Origin: Paenibacillus_F sp047238265
GTDB lineage: Bacteria > Bacillota > Bacilli > Paenibacillales > NBRC-103111
Reading direction: 5' to 3'
Assembly (NCBI RefSeq): GCF_047238265.1
Contig: NZ_JBDFMM010000003.1
Coordinates: 1-64,000, forward strand
DNA length: 64,000 nucleotides
Below the pieces are notes generated by a model that worked only from the letters and a program-made list of their open reading frames with translations, was not told where the DNA came from and ran no database searches. Positions 24,890-34,082 of this stretch are shown piece after piece. The position numbers and the translations under genes are program-made. Position 1 is the first letter of the stretch. The number at the start of each line of letters is the position of its first letter.

Positions 24890-27800
24890 CCCGCCGTCAT
24901 CCGGATCCGTCCGGGAGGAGCAAACTGTGGCGGCGATCGCTGACCACCGATGGCCGGTGAAGTCGAGTTGATGCGATCAGCTGCAGGGAGAGGCTAATCC
25001 GGCAGATCCGCTGTCACCATCCGGTCTGCCTGCAGAGGAGCAGAACGGCGGCGGTGCCCCGCGGGCAGAGACCATACCGACCGGCCGAGGTCACTGGGAA
25101 CGGGCTGCTGCAGGGGAAGTGCAGCCTGGGAGATCCCGGGCATCCGGATCCGCCCGGGAGGAGCAGAACGATGAGTGTGCCCCCGCGGGCGGAGCTCATT
25201 CTGGCCGGCCAAGGCCAATCGGCCCGAGCAACTGCAGGGGAAGTGCAGCCCGGGAGGTTCTGGGCATTCGGTCTGCCTGCAGAGGAGCAGAACGACGAGG
25301 GTTTCCCCGCGGGCGGAGCCCATGCTGGCCGACCAAGGCCAATCGGCCCAAGTAGCTGCAGAGAGAATGCGGCCCGGGAGATCCCGGGCATCCGGATCCG
25401 TCCGGTGAGGAACAGAACGACGGCGGTGCTCCGGCGGGCGGAGCCCATGCTGGCCGACTAAGGCCAACCGGCCCGGGAAGCTGCAGAGATAGGTGCCCGC
25501 GGGCGGAGCCCATGCTGGCCCGCCAAGGCCAATCGGCTCGGGCAGCTGCAGAGATAGGTACGGCCTGGGAGATCCCGGGCATCCGGTCTGCCTGCAGAGG
25601 AGAAGAACGGCGGCGGTGCCCCCGCGGGCAGAGCCCATGCTGGCCCGCCAAGGCCAATCGTCTCAGGCAGTCTGCAGAGAGAGGTGCGGCTTGGGAGATC
25701 CCGGGCATCCGGTCTGCCTGCAGAGGAGCAGAACGGCGGCGGTGCCCCCGCGGGCAGAGCCCATCCTGGCCTGCCAAGGCCAATCGGCCCGAGCAATTGC
25801 AGGGGAAGTGCAGCCCGGGAGGTTCTGGGCATTCGGTCTGCCTGCAGAGGAGTAGAACGACGAGGGTTTCCCCGCGGGCGGGGCCCATGCTGGCCGGCTG
25901 AGGCCAACCGTCTCAAATAGCTGCAGAGAGAATGCGGCCCGGGAGATCCCGGGCATCCGGATTCGCCCGGGGAGGAACGAAACGATGAGGGTTTCCCCGC
26001 GGGCGGAGCCCATGCTGGCCGACCAAGGCCAACCGTCTCAAATAGCTGCAGAGAGAATGCGGCCCGGGAGATCCCGGGCATCCGGATTCGCCCGGGGAGG
26101 AACGAAACGATGAGGGTTTCCCCGCGGGCGGAGCCCATGCTGGCCGACCAAGGCCGACCGGCCCGAGTAGCTGCAGAGAGAATGCGGCCCGGGAGATCCC
26201 GGGCATCCGGATCCGTCCGGGGAGGAACAGAACGACGGCGGTGCTCCGGCGGGCGGAGCCCATGCTGGCCGACTAAGGCCAACCGGCCCGGGCAGCTGCA
26301 GAGAGAGGTGCGGCCTGGGAGACCCCGGGCATCCGGATCCGCCCGGGAAGAGCAGAACGACGGCGGTGCCCCGCGGGCGGAGCCCATGCTGGCCCGCCAA
26401 GGCCAATCGGCTCGGGCAGCTGCAGAGAGAGGTGCGGCCTGAGAGATCCCGGGCATCCGGTCTGCCTGCAGAGGAGCAGAACGGCGGCGGTGCCCCCGCG
26501 GGCAGAGCTCAACCTGGCCGGCCAAGGCCAATCGGCCCGAGCAACTGCAGGGGAAGTGCAGCCCGGGAGGTTCTGGGCATTCGGTCTGCCTGCAGAGGAG
26601 CAGAACGACGAGGGTTTCCCCGCGGGCGGGGCCCATGCTGGCCGGCTGAGGCCAACCGTCTCAAATAGCTGCAGAGAGAATGCGGCCCGGGAGATCCCGG
26701 GCATCCGGATTCGCCCGGGGAGGAACGAAACGATGAGGGTTTCCCCGCGGGCGGAGCCCATGCTGGCCGACCAAGGCCAACCGTCTCAAATAGCTGCAGA
26801 GAGAATGCGGCCCGGGAGATCCCGGGCATCCGGATTCGCCCGGGGAGGAACGAAACGATGAGGGTTTCCCCGCGGGCGGAGCCCATGCTGGCCGACCAAG
26901 GCCGACCGGCCCGAGTAGCTGCAGAGAGAATGCGGCCCGGGAGATCCCGGGCATCCGGATCCGTCCGGGGAGGAACAGAACGACGGCGGTGCTCCGGCGG
27001 GCGGAGCCCATGCTGGCCGACTAAGGCCAACCGGCCCGGGCAGCTGCAGAGAGAGGTGCGGCCTGGGAGACCCCGGGCATCCGGATCCGCCCGGGAAGAG
27101 CAGAACGACGGCGGTGCCCCGCGGGCGGAGCCCATGCTGGCCCGCCAAGGCCAATCGGCTCGGGCAGCTGCAGAGAGAGGTGCGGCCTGAGAGATCCCGG
27201 GCATCCGGTCTGCCTGCAGAGGAGCAGAACGGCGGCGGTGCCCCCGCGGGCAGAGCTCAACCTGGCCGGCCAAGGCCAATCGGCCCGAGCAACTGCAGGG
27301 GAAGTGCAGCCCGGGAGGTTCTGGGCATTCGGTCTGCCTGCAGAGGAGCAGAACGACGAGGGTTTCCCCGCGGGCGGGGCCCATGCTGGCCGGCTGAGGC
27401 CAACCGTCTCAAATAGCTGCAGAGAGAATGCGGCTCGGGAGATCCGGGGCATCCGGATCCGCCCGGGGAGGAACGGAACGACGGTGGTACTCCGGCGGGC
27501 GGAGCCCATGCTGGCCGACCAAGGCCAACCGGCCCGAGTAGCTGCAGAGAGAATGCAGTCCGGGAGATCCCGGGCATCCGGATCCGTCCGGGGAGGAACG
27601 GAACGACGGCGGTACTCCAGCGGGCAGAGCCCATGCTGGCCGACTAAGGCCAACCGGTCCGAGCAGCTGTAGAGATAGGTGCGGCTTGGGAGATCCCGGG
27701 CATCCCGATTCGCCTGGGGAGGAGTAGAACGACGAGGGTGCCCCCGCGGGCGGAGCTCATGCTGGTCGTCCGAGGCCAACCGGCCCGAGAAGCTGCAGGG

Positions 27801-28210
27801 ATAGGCAAGTCCGGCAGAACCGCCGTCATCCGGATCCGTCCGGGAGGAGCAAACTGTGACCGCGGCGATCGCTGTCCATCACTGGGGGATGCAGTCTATG
27901 CCTCAGCTGCAGGGATAGGCTAATCCGGCAGGCTGTCACCATCCGGTCTGCCTGTAGAGGAGCAGAACGGCGGCGGTGCCCCCGCGGGCAGAGCTCATGC
28001 TGGCCGGCCGGCTGAAGCCAACCGGCCCGAGCAGCTACAGGGGGAGTGCAGCCCGGGAGGTCCCGGGGCATGCCAGGCCGGACCGGCCTCTTTGCCGGCC
28101 GGTGCAGTCGATGCGATCAGCTGCAGGATAGGCACGTCCGGCAGAGCCACCGTCATCCGGATCCGTCCAGGAGGAGTAAACAGTGCGGCCGCGGCGATCG
28201 CCGCGGTCGT
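24890..28210. repeat. GC-rich tandem array, about 26 units of 124-126 bp
   Basis: The anchor CATCCGG (or CATTCGG) recurs at 24898, 25018, 25141, 25265, 25389, 25580, 25706, 25830, 25954, 26079, 26204, 26330, 26454, 26578, 26702, 26827, 26952, 27078, 27202, 27326, 27450, 27575, near 27701, 27827, 27950 and 28154. Spacing is mostly 123-126 bp. Each unit carries CCCGGG, CGGATCCG, CCGCGGG, CTGCAG and GGCCNNCCAAGGCC palindromes. The array is far richer in GC than its AT-rich flanks. Long frames on both strands are side effects of GC bias and carry no start signals. One unit near 25470-25510 is deleted. Outer units (24.9, 27.83 and 28.15 kb) are more diverged than inner ones. Confidence 0.9.
25857..27433. 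repeat. 748-bp tandem duplication inside the array
   Basis: Bases about 25857-26685 reappear at 26605-27433 with an offset of exactly 748 bp, that is six units, and no difference seen between the bounding changes at 25857/26605 and 26686/27434. Identity this complete in an array whose units otherwise differ indicates a recent unequal exchange. Confidence 0.85.
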
Positions 28211-28304
28211 GCTCCAGGTAGTTATTCCAATGTTAGTCTTATAAAAATATTTCCAAGACTTCTCAGATCGAATATAATCGGGTTATTGAGAGGGAGGCTA
28301 TGCA

Positions 28305-28745
28305 ATGAAGCACCAAGACAATTCAAACAGTGGCCCGCTATACCCAACGGATGCACATACGATGAAGCTTATGATAGTAGCTATTCTCGAAAAATCACTG
28401 AACAATATGGATAGATTGAGAGATCGAGAACAAATTTTACAGCTGATTGAAACGCTTAAGAGCCCTACATCAGTCATGGGAAAAGTGAGAAGGATCGTTT
28501 CCACCGGCATAGTCAGGCCAACCGATGGATTAGGGCGGGTAACCGTGCCGCGGGAGCTGCGCAGATCATTAGGTTTGTCCAGCGGCACTCCAGCAGAGGT
28601 TTATCTTGAAGGTGAATACATTGTTATCCAACCCTATAAGCAATTCTGCCATTTTTGCGGCAGTGAAGAAGATATCAACGAGTTCAAAGAAAAATATGTG
28701 TGCGAAACATGCATCGGTGATTTGTTCAAAATTCAGGAGGAATAA
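28305..28745 (+). CDS. AbrB/SpoVT-type regulator with zinc ribbon
   Basis: A 146-residue protein, ATG 28305 behind AGGGAGG. Residues about 58-105 form a SpoVT-AbrB swapped-hairpin domain (GIVRPTDGLGRVTVPRELRRSLGL, then EVYLEGEYIVIQPY). A CHFC...CETC ribbon (about 109-135) follows, as in several Bacillus AbrB-like regulators. The N-terminal 50 residues are helical. Probably a transition-state-like DNA-binding regulator of the element. A TATAAT at 28271-28278 may drive it. Confidence 0.8.
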   Translation: MKHQDNSNSGPLYPTDAHTMKLMIVAILEKSLNNMDRLRDREQILQLIETLKSPTSVMGKVRRIVSTGIVRPTDGLGRVTVPRELRRSLGLSSGTPAEVYLEGEYIVIQPYKQFCHFCGSEEDINEFKEKYVCETCIGDLFKIQEE

Positions 28746-28758
28746 TAAGGAGGAGCCT

Positions 28759-29223
28759 ATGGATCAACGATTTTTCGAAGCTCATAAAGATAATTTGATG
28801 TCTATAGATGAGTTTAAGAAATATAAAGATAAGGAAACCAAGGCGGCGTTACTAAGACATTGGCGAAAAAACTACAGCGATAAAGACATCCGAATATTTT
28901 GGGGAAATATGCATACCGGAAATTACTATTACCATTTACAAAGGCTTGGACTAACTGAAAATAAGCCTAAACACGAAAAAATTAAAGAGTCTGAACCGGT
29001 CATGAAAGAATATAGCCCGTATGTCATCGACATCGACGCGCATGTACATCCCGATACTTCCCCAAGCCGAAAAACAATCGAAGACTCAAACAGCAATACA
29101 TATTACAACTTTGAATTTAGCGGTGATCCAGACCTTCTGCAGAGAAAATTCAAATCGATTCTTGCCCTGCTTGAAGGGGAAGAGGGGAGATTTCATGTGA
29201 AAATTGAAATCGAGAAAAAATAG
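28759..29223 (+). CDS. Hypothetical protein
   Basis: ATG 28759 follows AAGGAGGAG and gives 154 residues, 13 bp after the AbrB-like gene. The first half is basic and helical (an HTH-like HWRKNYSDKDIRIFWG segment), the second acidic. It may be co-expressed with the regulator; no family. Confidence 0.6.
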   Translation: MDQRFFEAHKDNLMSIDEFKKYKDKETKAALLRHWRKNYSDKDIRIFWGNMHTGNYYYHLQRLGLTENKPKHEKIKESEPVMKEYSPYVIDIDAHVHPDTSPSRKTIEDSNSNTYYNFEFSGDPDLLQRKFKSILALLEGEEGRFHVKIEIEKK

Positions 29224-29235
29224 GAACAAAAAAAA

Positions 29236-29268
29236 CCAGCCGCAAATTCCGCGGCTGATTTTTTTGTT
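29236..29268. terminator. Bidirectional terminator
   Basis: CAGCCGC-aaattcc-GCGGCTG is flanked by A8 on the left and T7 on the right and lies between two convergent genes, so it can stop transcription from both sides. Confidence 0.85.
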
Positions 29269-29274
29269 CTTGAA

Positions 29275-29982
29275 TTATTGATACCGGTACTGAATCCGGA
29301 AGAACGGGTCTACTTGCCAGTTCCAGACAATCACTCTCCGAAGACCGTAGTCTCCGTCTACCATTTTAGGGACTTCGCCGGTTACCGCACCGGTCGTAGG
29401 GTCGAATTGATACCCCACTGCCTCCAGAACCTGCGCATTAAACGCCAGGTTATTCGAGCTCGGCAGCTCAACCAGTACGGTAATTTGGCTTTGCCCGCTT
29501 GGACGGAAGGACGGCATCGGGGCCAGAAGAGTCAACTCAAAATCAGACGTCGTCCCCTCCGTTGGGTGAAGTGCAAGCTCGTATTCGAACGTAAGGACTT
29601 GTGTGCCGGCTTTAAAAAGCACCGGGGAGAGCATGGTAGTCGATTTCATCAAATCATGAATCCGGTTCATTTCGGCTACATTGCCTTCTGCCACAGCTTG
29701 TCCGTACTTTGAGAGCTCATCCTGCAGGTCCGAGAATCGCTGGCCAACAAAGCTGACGATGTTCCCATCTGGGAAAACAGTGCGGACATCGATTGCCCGG
29801 TTTGCCGGCGGCGCGTAGAAGCTTTCGTCCTGGGGCAGTGGGGAGCTCAGACCAATTTCATGGAGTACTTTCACGCGGTCGTATTCCAGGCCGTATTTCG
29901 AGCTGGACAGCACTGTGCAGCTTACATGGCTCCAGCGAATGTCAATCGGGTTAGAAACAGTAAGAGTAGGGATAGTTGTCAT
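29275..29982 (-). CDS. Hypothetical protein, beta-rich
   Basis: A 235-residue minus-strand protein, ATG 29982 behind CTGGAGGTC. Mostly beta strands, rich in Pro, Thr and Ser. A helix (about 83-115) breaks the strands. It has no signal peptide or Cys motif. Base composition is more GC-rich than the neighbours. It could be a structural or encapsulating-type protein, but nothing in it proves this. Confidence 0.6.
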   Translation of the reverse strand: MTTIPTLTVSNPIDIRWSHVSCTVLSSSKYGLEYDRVKVLHEIGLSSPLPQDESFYAPPANRAIDVRTVFPDGNIVSFVGQRFSDLQDELSKYGQAVAEGNVAEMNRIHDLMKSTTMLSPVLFKAGTQVLTFEYELALHPTEGTTSDFELTLLAPMPSFRPSGQSQITVLVELPSSNNLAFNAQVLEAVGYQFDPTTGAVTGEVPKMVDGDYGLRRVIVWNWQVDPFFRIQYRYQ

Positions 29983-30034
29983 TTTAAAAGACCTCCAGAT
30001 ATTATAATTTGATGTGCTTTCGGCCGGAGGTACA

Positions 30035-30122
30035 TGCTATAATAGCATCAGTTCGATTACCTCAACGGCCCTTGTTACAAGGGCAAAAGGCGTGGCATTT
30101 GCAGATGCTACGTCTTTTTTTT
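30035..30122 (+). ncRNA. Candidate small RNA with own promoter and terminator
   Basis: An extended -10 promoter (TGC-TATAAT, -10 at 30038-30043) is followed about 25 bases later by GCCCTTG-tta-CAAGGGC (30068-30084) and then CGTGGCAT-ttgcag-ATGCTACG with T8 (30091-30122). There is no open frame between. The predicted transcript is about 70-75 nt with two hairpins, like plasmid antisense or control RNAs. It is divergent from the 29275-29982 gene. Confidence 0.55.
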
Positions 30123-30201
30123 GAATACCGACGGACTACAATGAACAAAAGCATGTTAAGAAAACAACCACCCCCTTAATAGAATGAAAGGAATACATCC
30201 T

Positions 30202-30678
30202 ATGGAATTTGAGTTTAAGGCCAGGATAGGTTTTGCAAGGGAAGTTGCACGAAAATGTCACAAAACACTATCCTTAACCATTCCTGTCCCGATTGAAGAT
30301 GTTTTGAAGCATTACGGTTTTACCGTCATGTATTTGACTGATTTGGATAATTCAGTTTCCGCGTTAGCAGATATCACCGATAAGGTTATCGCTGTGAATG
30401 CCAATCATTCGATTACGCGGCAGCGTTTTACGCTTGGCCATGAATTGGGGCACTATCTATTGGGCCATGCCCATGGTGCTTTTAACGACGTTCAATCCAA
30501 TAGAAATAAGGCAAATAGTCCTGTCGAACAGGAAGCAGATGAGTTTGCAGCGGAACTATTAGTTCCAAGTCAGGTACTAAAAAAGATGGAATTAAGCAAC
30601 ATTGCAACTATGGCAGCAGTATTTAATGTCAGCAACGAAATGTTATCGATCCAGCTTACAAAACATCGGATTATATAA
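30202..30678 (+). CDS. ImmA/IrrE-type metallopeptidase
   Basis: ATG 30202 is 9 bp behind AAAGGA, giving 158 residues; ATG 30184 overlaps that site. The HELGHYLLGH motif (80-89) gives HExxH zinc ligands, with a downstream EQEADEFAAELL segment supplying the third. ImmA-type proteases cleave XRE repressors to induce mobile elements. Several XRE repressors lie in this window, but none is adjacent, so the substrate is unknown. Confidence 0.85.
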   Translation: MEFEFKARIGFAREVARKCHKTLSLTIPVPIEDVLKHYGFTVMYLTDLDNSVSALADITDKVIAVNANHSITRQRFTLGHELGHYLLGHAHGAFNDVQSNRNKANSPVEQEADEFAAELLVPSQVLKKMELSNIATMAAVFNVSNEMLSIQLTKHRII

Positions 30679-30711
30679 AACGATTTTGAAAATGTTGTTT
30701 ATAGTCAACAA

Positions 30712-31275
30712 CTAGGCTTTATTTAACTCTTCTTTTAGTGCTTTTAAAAACTGATCTCTTTTATTTTCTTCTTTTTTAATTTGAAAAACAGTTAGTGAAT
30801 CCTCCATTTCTTGAATCGATGTGGAGGCATGAGAACGCGCCATTACGGTGTTCGATCGTGCCGAGAAGATAAACTGGCTTTTTATTTTTTCTTCAGCAAC
30901 CTTTACGTCCAAGCCGATCCGATTAAAGAGTGAAGCAACTTTCTTTGCACTTAGTTCCCAAATGTAGGTTTCACATAATACAACTTCTTTTAATTCTGCA
31001 TCTTCCTCAATTTCTGAACCAAGCTTTGATTGTAGTAGATCACACAATGGTATCCGATCCTCAGGCAGATCGTAATTCTTTTCCCCGTACACCTTTTCTT
31101 CCAACTGATCTAGTGGCATATCTATTAAGGACTTTAAGTAGTTTATCTGATTTCTTTCAGCAATTAGATCCGCAAAAATGTCATCTTTGTTATGTTTGAT
31201 ATACCTATCTAAACTTATTAAATCATTTAATTTATCATTTAATTTATCATTTAATTTATCATTTAATTTATCCAT
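30712..31275 (-). CDS. Hypothetical protein with KLND repeats, second gene of sigma operon
   Basis: ATG 31275 on the minus strand follows GGGGGAT and gives 187 residues; TTG 31299 in frame is the alternative. Residues 2-18 are four perfect repeats of Asp-Lys-Leu-Asn. The rest is helical and charged. It lies about 100 bp behind the sigma-like gene in the same direction, with a 20-bp palindrome between them, so it may act with or against that sigma factor. No family recognised. Confidence 0.6.
   Translation of the reverse strand: MDKLNDKLNDKLNDKLNDLISLDRYIKHNKDDIFADLIAERNQINYLKSLIDMPLDQLEEKVYGEKNYDLPEDRIPLCDLLQSKLGSEIEEDAELKEVVLCETYIWELSAKKVASLFNRIGLDVKVAEEKIKSQFIFSARSNTVMARSHASTSIQEMEDSLTVFQIKKEENKRDQFLKALKEELNKA
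31223..31272 (-). repeat. 12-bp in-frame microsatellite
   Basis: About four tandem copies of a 12-bp unit (TCATTTAATTTA on the plus strand) encode Lys-Leu-Asn-Asp repeats. Because 12 is a multiple of 3, copy-number change alters protein length without shifting frame. Confidence 0.85.
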
Positions 31276-31310
31276 ACTATCCCCCGCAACCTCACTCAAT
31301 GTTTTATTGG

Positions 31311-31330
31311 GGGACTCCAGCTGGAGTCCC
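31311..31330. promoter_or_regulatory. 20-bp perfect palindrome
   Basis: GGGACTCCAG followed by CTGGAGTCCC, between the sigma-like gene and the KLND gene. There is no T-run on the minus strand. An intercistronic hairpin or an operator. Confidence 0.55.
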
Positions 31331-31377
31331 GCGAGGTATCAAATTATTTAGTTGTCTGAAAGTACAAGTTCTATTTC

Positions 31378-32004
31378 TTAAATGGATTTTCGCTTCTTGC
31401 TTTTCGCGTTCACTTCGGGGACCTGTATGTTGAGCTTGTCCCGGATGAGCTGAATGGCTCGTTTTCGTTTCTGACTCATCTGATTCTCTGGTATTCCAAG
31501 CGCTGCTGCGATATCCACCAGCGATTCATTCTCGATGTAATAACGTATGATAATTTCGCGGTATTCGGTTTTCAGGCTTAAGACTGCTGCCTTGATTTCC
31601 TTATCTAGCTCAAGCTTCAAAACCGAATGTTCCGCACTCTTTGTGACGGCCAGCTGATGGACATCATAATCAGTCGGAATTTCAATCGAATGACGCTTTT
31701 CAGCTTCCTGGTGGTATTTCTGTACTGCACGACTGACAGCAAAATGAGCAAAACTTAGAATATCTTGAATTTTGTTTCTTCTTACCTGTACAAGCACCTC
31801 AGCAAATGCCTCGTTTACGATAGACTGTACATCCTCCGGCGCGGCCTTTGGGCATCGCTTTCGAATCATTCTTTTGAGGATTTCTACATACTCAACAATT
31901 CGCTCCTTTCTTAATTCTTTGGTCTCGCCCTTCATATAAGCGAGTAAATCGGTAAATCGGTCCGCGTACTTTTTCTTCTGCTGATTCGCTTGCATTTCGC
32001 TCAT
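31378..32004 (-). CDS. Sigma-70 family RNA polymerase sigma factor
   Basis: ATG 32004 follows AAGGTGGAG at 8 bp, giving 208 residues; ATG 32064 in frame lacks a site. Residues about 30-110 look like region 2 (MIRKRCPKAAPEDVQSIVNEAFAEV, then SRAVQKY). Residues about 140-190 are a region 4 HTH: LKTEYREIIIRYYIENESLVDIAAALGIPENQMSQKRKRAI. No region 3 is evident, as in ECF-type or phage-type factors. It is divergent from element E1. It may redirect polymerase to plasmid promoters. Confidence 0.8.
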   Translation of the reverse strand: MSEMQANQQKKKYADRFTDLLAYMKGETKELRKERIVEYVEILKRMIRKRCPKAAPEDVQSIVNEAFAEVLVQVRRNKIQDILSFAHFAVSRAVQKYHQEAEKRHSIEIPTDYDVHQLAVTKSAEHSVLKLELDKEIKAAVLSLKTEYREIIIRYYIENESLVDIAAALGIPENQMSQKRKRAIQLIRDKLNIQVPEVNAKSKKRKSI

Positions 32005-32200
32005 CTTTAGACTCCACCTTCTTAGCTTTGGTTCGCTAAATTTTTCATTGTACTTAGCCTCCAATTTTTGTTCTTACCCCTATAGCAGTCGGGATAGGTA
32101 AAAACTAACACTTGTCCGAAAAAATTTTGCTCGGCTTTTTTTGCTGCCTTTGTAGGAACTATTATACGGCATATCCATAAAAACCCTTAAAGATGTTTTC

Positions 32201-32775
32201 GGATCCCCCAGCTCGTCAGTCGGGCAATCCAAGCGACTCACCGGCTCTAAGTCGCTGTGCTCCTAAGAGTCGGTAGATTCCATTGGACTGCTTTTCCTCC
32301 TTGCGTTCCGAAGTAAACCCCTCTCGAAAGAAAAAATCCTCACAAGGCCATGAAGGGCCCTCAAGTTCAAAAGAAAGTTCAAGGACAAGTTCAAAAGAAA
32401 GTTCAAAAGCAAGGGTCTGATCACACGTCCTTCTTTTGTGCGAAGCTGCCTTGCTTCTGTAGTTTTCTTTCGCTTTCATCCGATCGGTTTTTCGCTGTCG
32501 TCATTGTAGGCAATCATACCGAACCTTTCCGGGCAAAGGTAAAAAAAGGTTTTGGCCAAGACCGCCAAAATCTTTTTTTATCCCTCCGGGCAGACCTTTG
32601 CCCTCCAAGAACCGGCATGATTAATCGGCCTTTGACGCCAGCGAAAAACGGATGAAAGCTCTTTGAAAACTACATACGCAAGTCAGCACGTTTCGCAAGT
32701 GAAGAACTTTGTTCTCAAACCCTAAAAGATTCCGCTCATCGCCGCTCGGGCTAGACCGCCCAGACGAATCCGGAT
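32201..32775 (+). ncRNA. Structured leader element E1 (module A + B)
   Basis: Module A (32201-32320) has a hairpin around ACCGGCTCT/AGAGTCGGT. A CTCTCGAAAG motif follows at 32321. Module B begins with CATCCG (32477-32482), which pairs with CGGATG (32649-32654). Inside, TTTTTCGCTGTCGTCA pairs with TGACGCCAGCGAAAAA with one mismatch, and a long A/T hairpin caps the stem. The boxA-like GCTCTTTGAAAACTACATA follows at 32658-32676. The tail has CCGCTCATCGCCGCTCGGGCTAGA. No gene. It precedes the 31-residue peptide and zincin operon. Confidence 0.7.
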
Positions 32776-32814
32776 AAAAGGGGAGAACTCAACATTATTT
32801 AAGGAGCTGATTGT

Positions 32815-32910
32815 ATGTCTAAATCTCAATTGGTCATTGCTCAATCCCGTATTGTTCGTCTTCAAGCCTTAAAAAACCTGACGGTTCAGGGTTCGCTTCT
32901 TAGCCGTTAA
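32815..32910 (+). CDS. 31-residue peptide gene
   Basis: ATG 32815 is 8 bp after AAGGAG and the frame ends at TAA 32910. The product is a basic amphipathic peptide (QSRIVRLQALKNL). A GGGCC-att-GGCCC hairpin follows before the zincin gene. It may be a leader peptide or a small real protein; the ribosome site is good. Confidence 0.5.
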   Translation: MSKSQLVIAQSRIVRLQALKNLTVQGSLLSR

Positions 32911-32969
32911 TAACCGGGCCATTGGCCCTTATATATTGATAAATCTCATCTTAGGAGTGTGTCCCCACC

Positions 32970-33785
32970 ATGAAACTGAACAAAAAAGTCAATGAATTGT
33001 ACAAGAAGCTTAAAACGGGTGTTGAGGAATTTTACTCTTCGGATCGGTGGAAGGAATTTTTAACGGTACAGGCACGATTTCATCGGTACTCGTTCCGGAA
33101 CACCCTTTTAATTTATATGCAGTGTCCGCATGCTACTCAGGTAGCCGGATTTGAAGATTGGAAAAAGCTTGGAAGGCATGTGAAGCTGGGGGAAACGTCA
33201 ATTAAGATTCTAGGCCCGAATCACCGCCGGGAGATAGACGAGAAAACGAAAGAAGAAAAAAAGGTGCTTACTGGGTTCCATCAAGCCTCTGTATTTGACA
33301 TCAGCCAGACAGGCGGCAAGGAATTGCCGTCCCTGTCATACGAATTGACGAAAGATACGCCGACCCTACGCAGATTTTACGAAATAGCCAAGTCGATCAG
33401 TCCAGCACCGATACAGGAAGTCACTTTAAAGGGCAATATGAAAGGTTCCTATAATTACACAACGCAAACTATTTCAATTAAAAAGGGAATGGCCGCGTTG
33501 CAGAAGTGTAAGACGATTATACATGAAATAGCGCACGCCATGCTCCACACGGAAACGGATAAACCCCGGGAGTTAAGGGAAGTGGAGGCCGAGGGTACGG
33601 CATTCGTGGTACTGAATTACTTCGGTTTTGATACGAGCGAATACAGCTTTTCCTATGTAGCAGGCTGGAATGGCTCCCTGGGAGCTGAACATATCGGCAA
33701 AGCCGGAGAGGCTATTCAGAAAGCAGCCGTCAAACTCATTGATGATTTGGAAGTAGTACTGAATGAGAAAGAATCGGCGGCCTAA
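32970..33785 (+). CDS. ArdC/LtrC-like zincin protein
   Basis: A 271-residue protein, ATG 32970 behind TAGGAGTG. Residues about 5-120 resemble the ssDNA-binding N-terminal domain of ArdC-type anti-restriction proteins (SFRNTLLIYMQCP, AGFEDWKKLGR, GETSIKILGP). Residues 185-189 are HEIAH with a downstream Glu (about 205) as zinc ligands. ArdC proteins protect incoming conjugative DNA. A second ArdC-like gene is at 52336. The stop lies in a CGGCGGCC/GGCCGCCG hairpin. Confidence 0.8.
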   Translation: MKLNKKVNELYKKLKTGVEEFYSSDRWKEFLTVQARFHRYSFRNTLLIYMQCPHATQVAGFEDWKKLGRHVKLGETSIKILGPNHRREIDEKTKEEKKVLTGFHQASVFDISQTGGKELPSLSYELTKDTPTLRRFYEIAKSISPAPIQEVTLKGNMKGSYNYTTQTISIKKGMAALQKCKTIIHEIAHAMLHTETDKPRELREVEAEGTAFVVLNYFGFDTSEYSFSYVAGWNGSLGAEHIGKAGEAIQKAAVKLIDDLEVVLNEKESAA

Positions 33786-33862
33786 CGGCCGCCGCTGAAC
33801 TAGCATCTTGGTGAAGTTTGCCTTGATGTATAGACAAACATGTTTAATAGGGAGGCGAAACT

Positions 33863-34024
33863 GTGAAAATTCTCGCTGACAAAAGCAAATGTCTTACATG
33901 CGGTATTGTAATTTTCTTGGATAAAGCAAACGATTACTGCCCAAAATGCGATAAATCAACGGAATGGTATGATTTGGATACAAATGTTGAGATCGACGAA
34001 AAACTTCTTGGAATAAGGATCTAA
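33863..34024 (+). CDS. Small zinc-ribbon protein (53 aa)
   Basis: GTG 33863 behind GGGAGG; stop TAA 34022-34024. CLTC (10-13) and CPKC (26-29) form two knuckles, followed by an acidic tail. Part of the operon behind E1. Confidence 0.6.
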   Translation: MKILADKSKCLTCGIVIFLDKANDYCPKCDKSTEWYDLDTNVEIDEKLLGIRI

Positions 34025-34082
34025 ATAAAAATTTATGTTGAGCCATATTATATTGGTTCAAACTTGATACGGAGGTATTTAT

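Noticed and set aside
24890..28210. Long open frames on both strands of the GC-rich array (up to 392 codons)
   Set aside because: They repeat with the 125-bp unit, occur in several frames on both strands, lack ribosome sites, and have the low-complexity Gly/Pro/Arg content expected of GC-rich non-coding DNA.
24890..28210. CRISPR array
   Set aside because: Units are about 125 bp and diverge along their whole length; there is no short exact repeat with unique spacers, and no cas genes.
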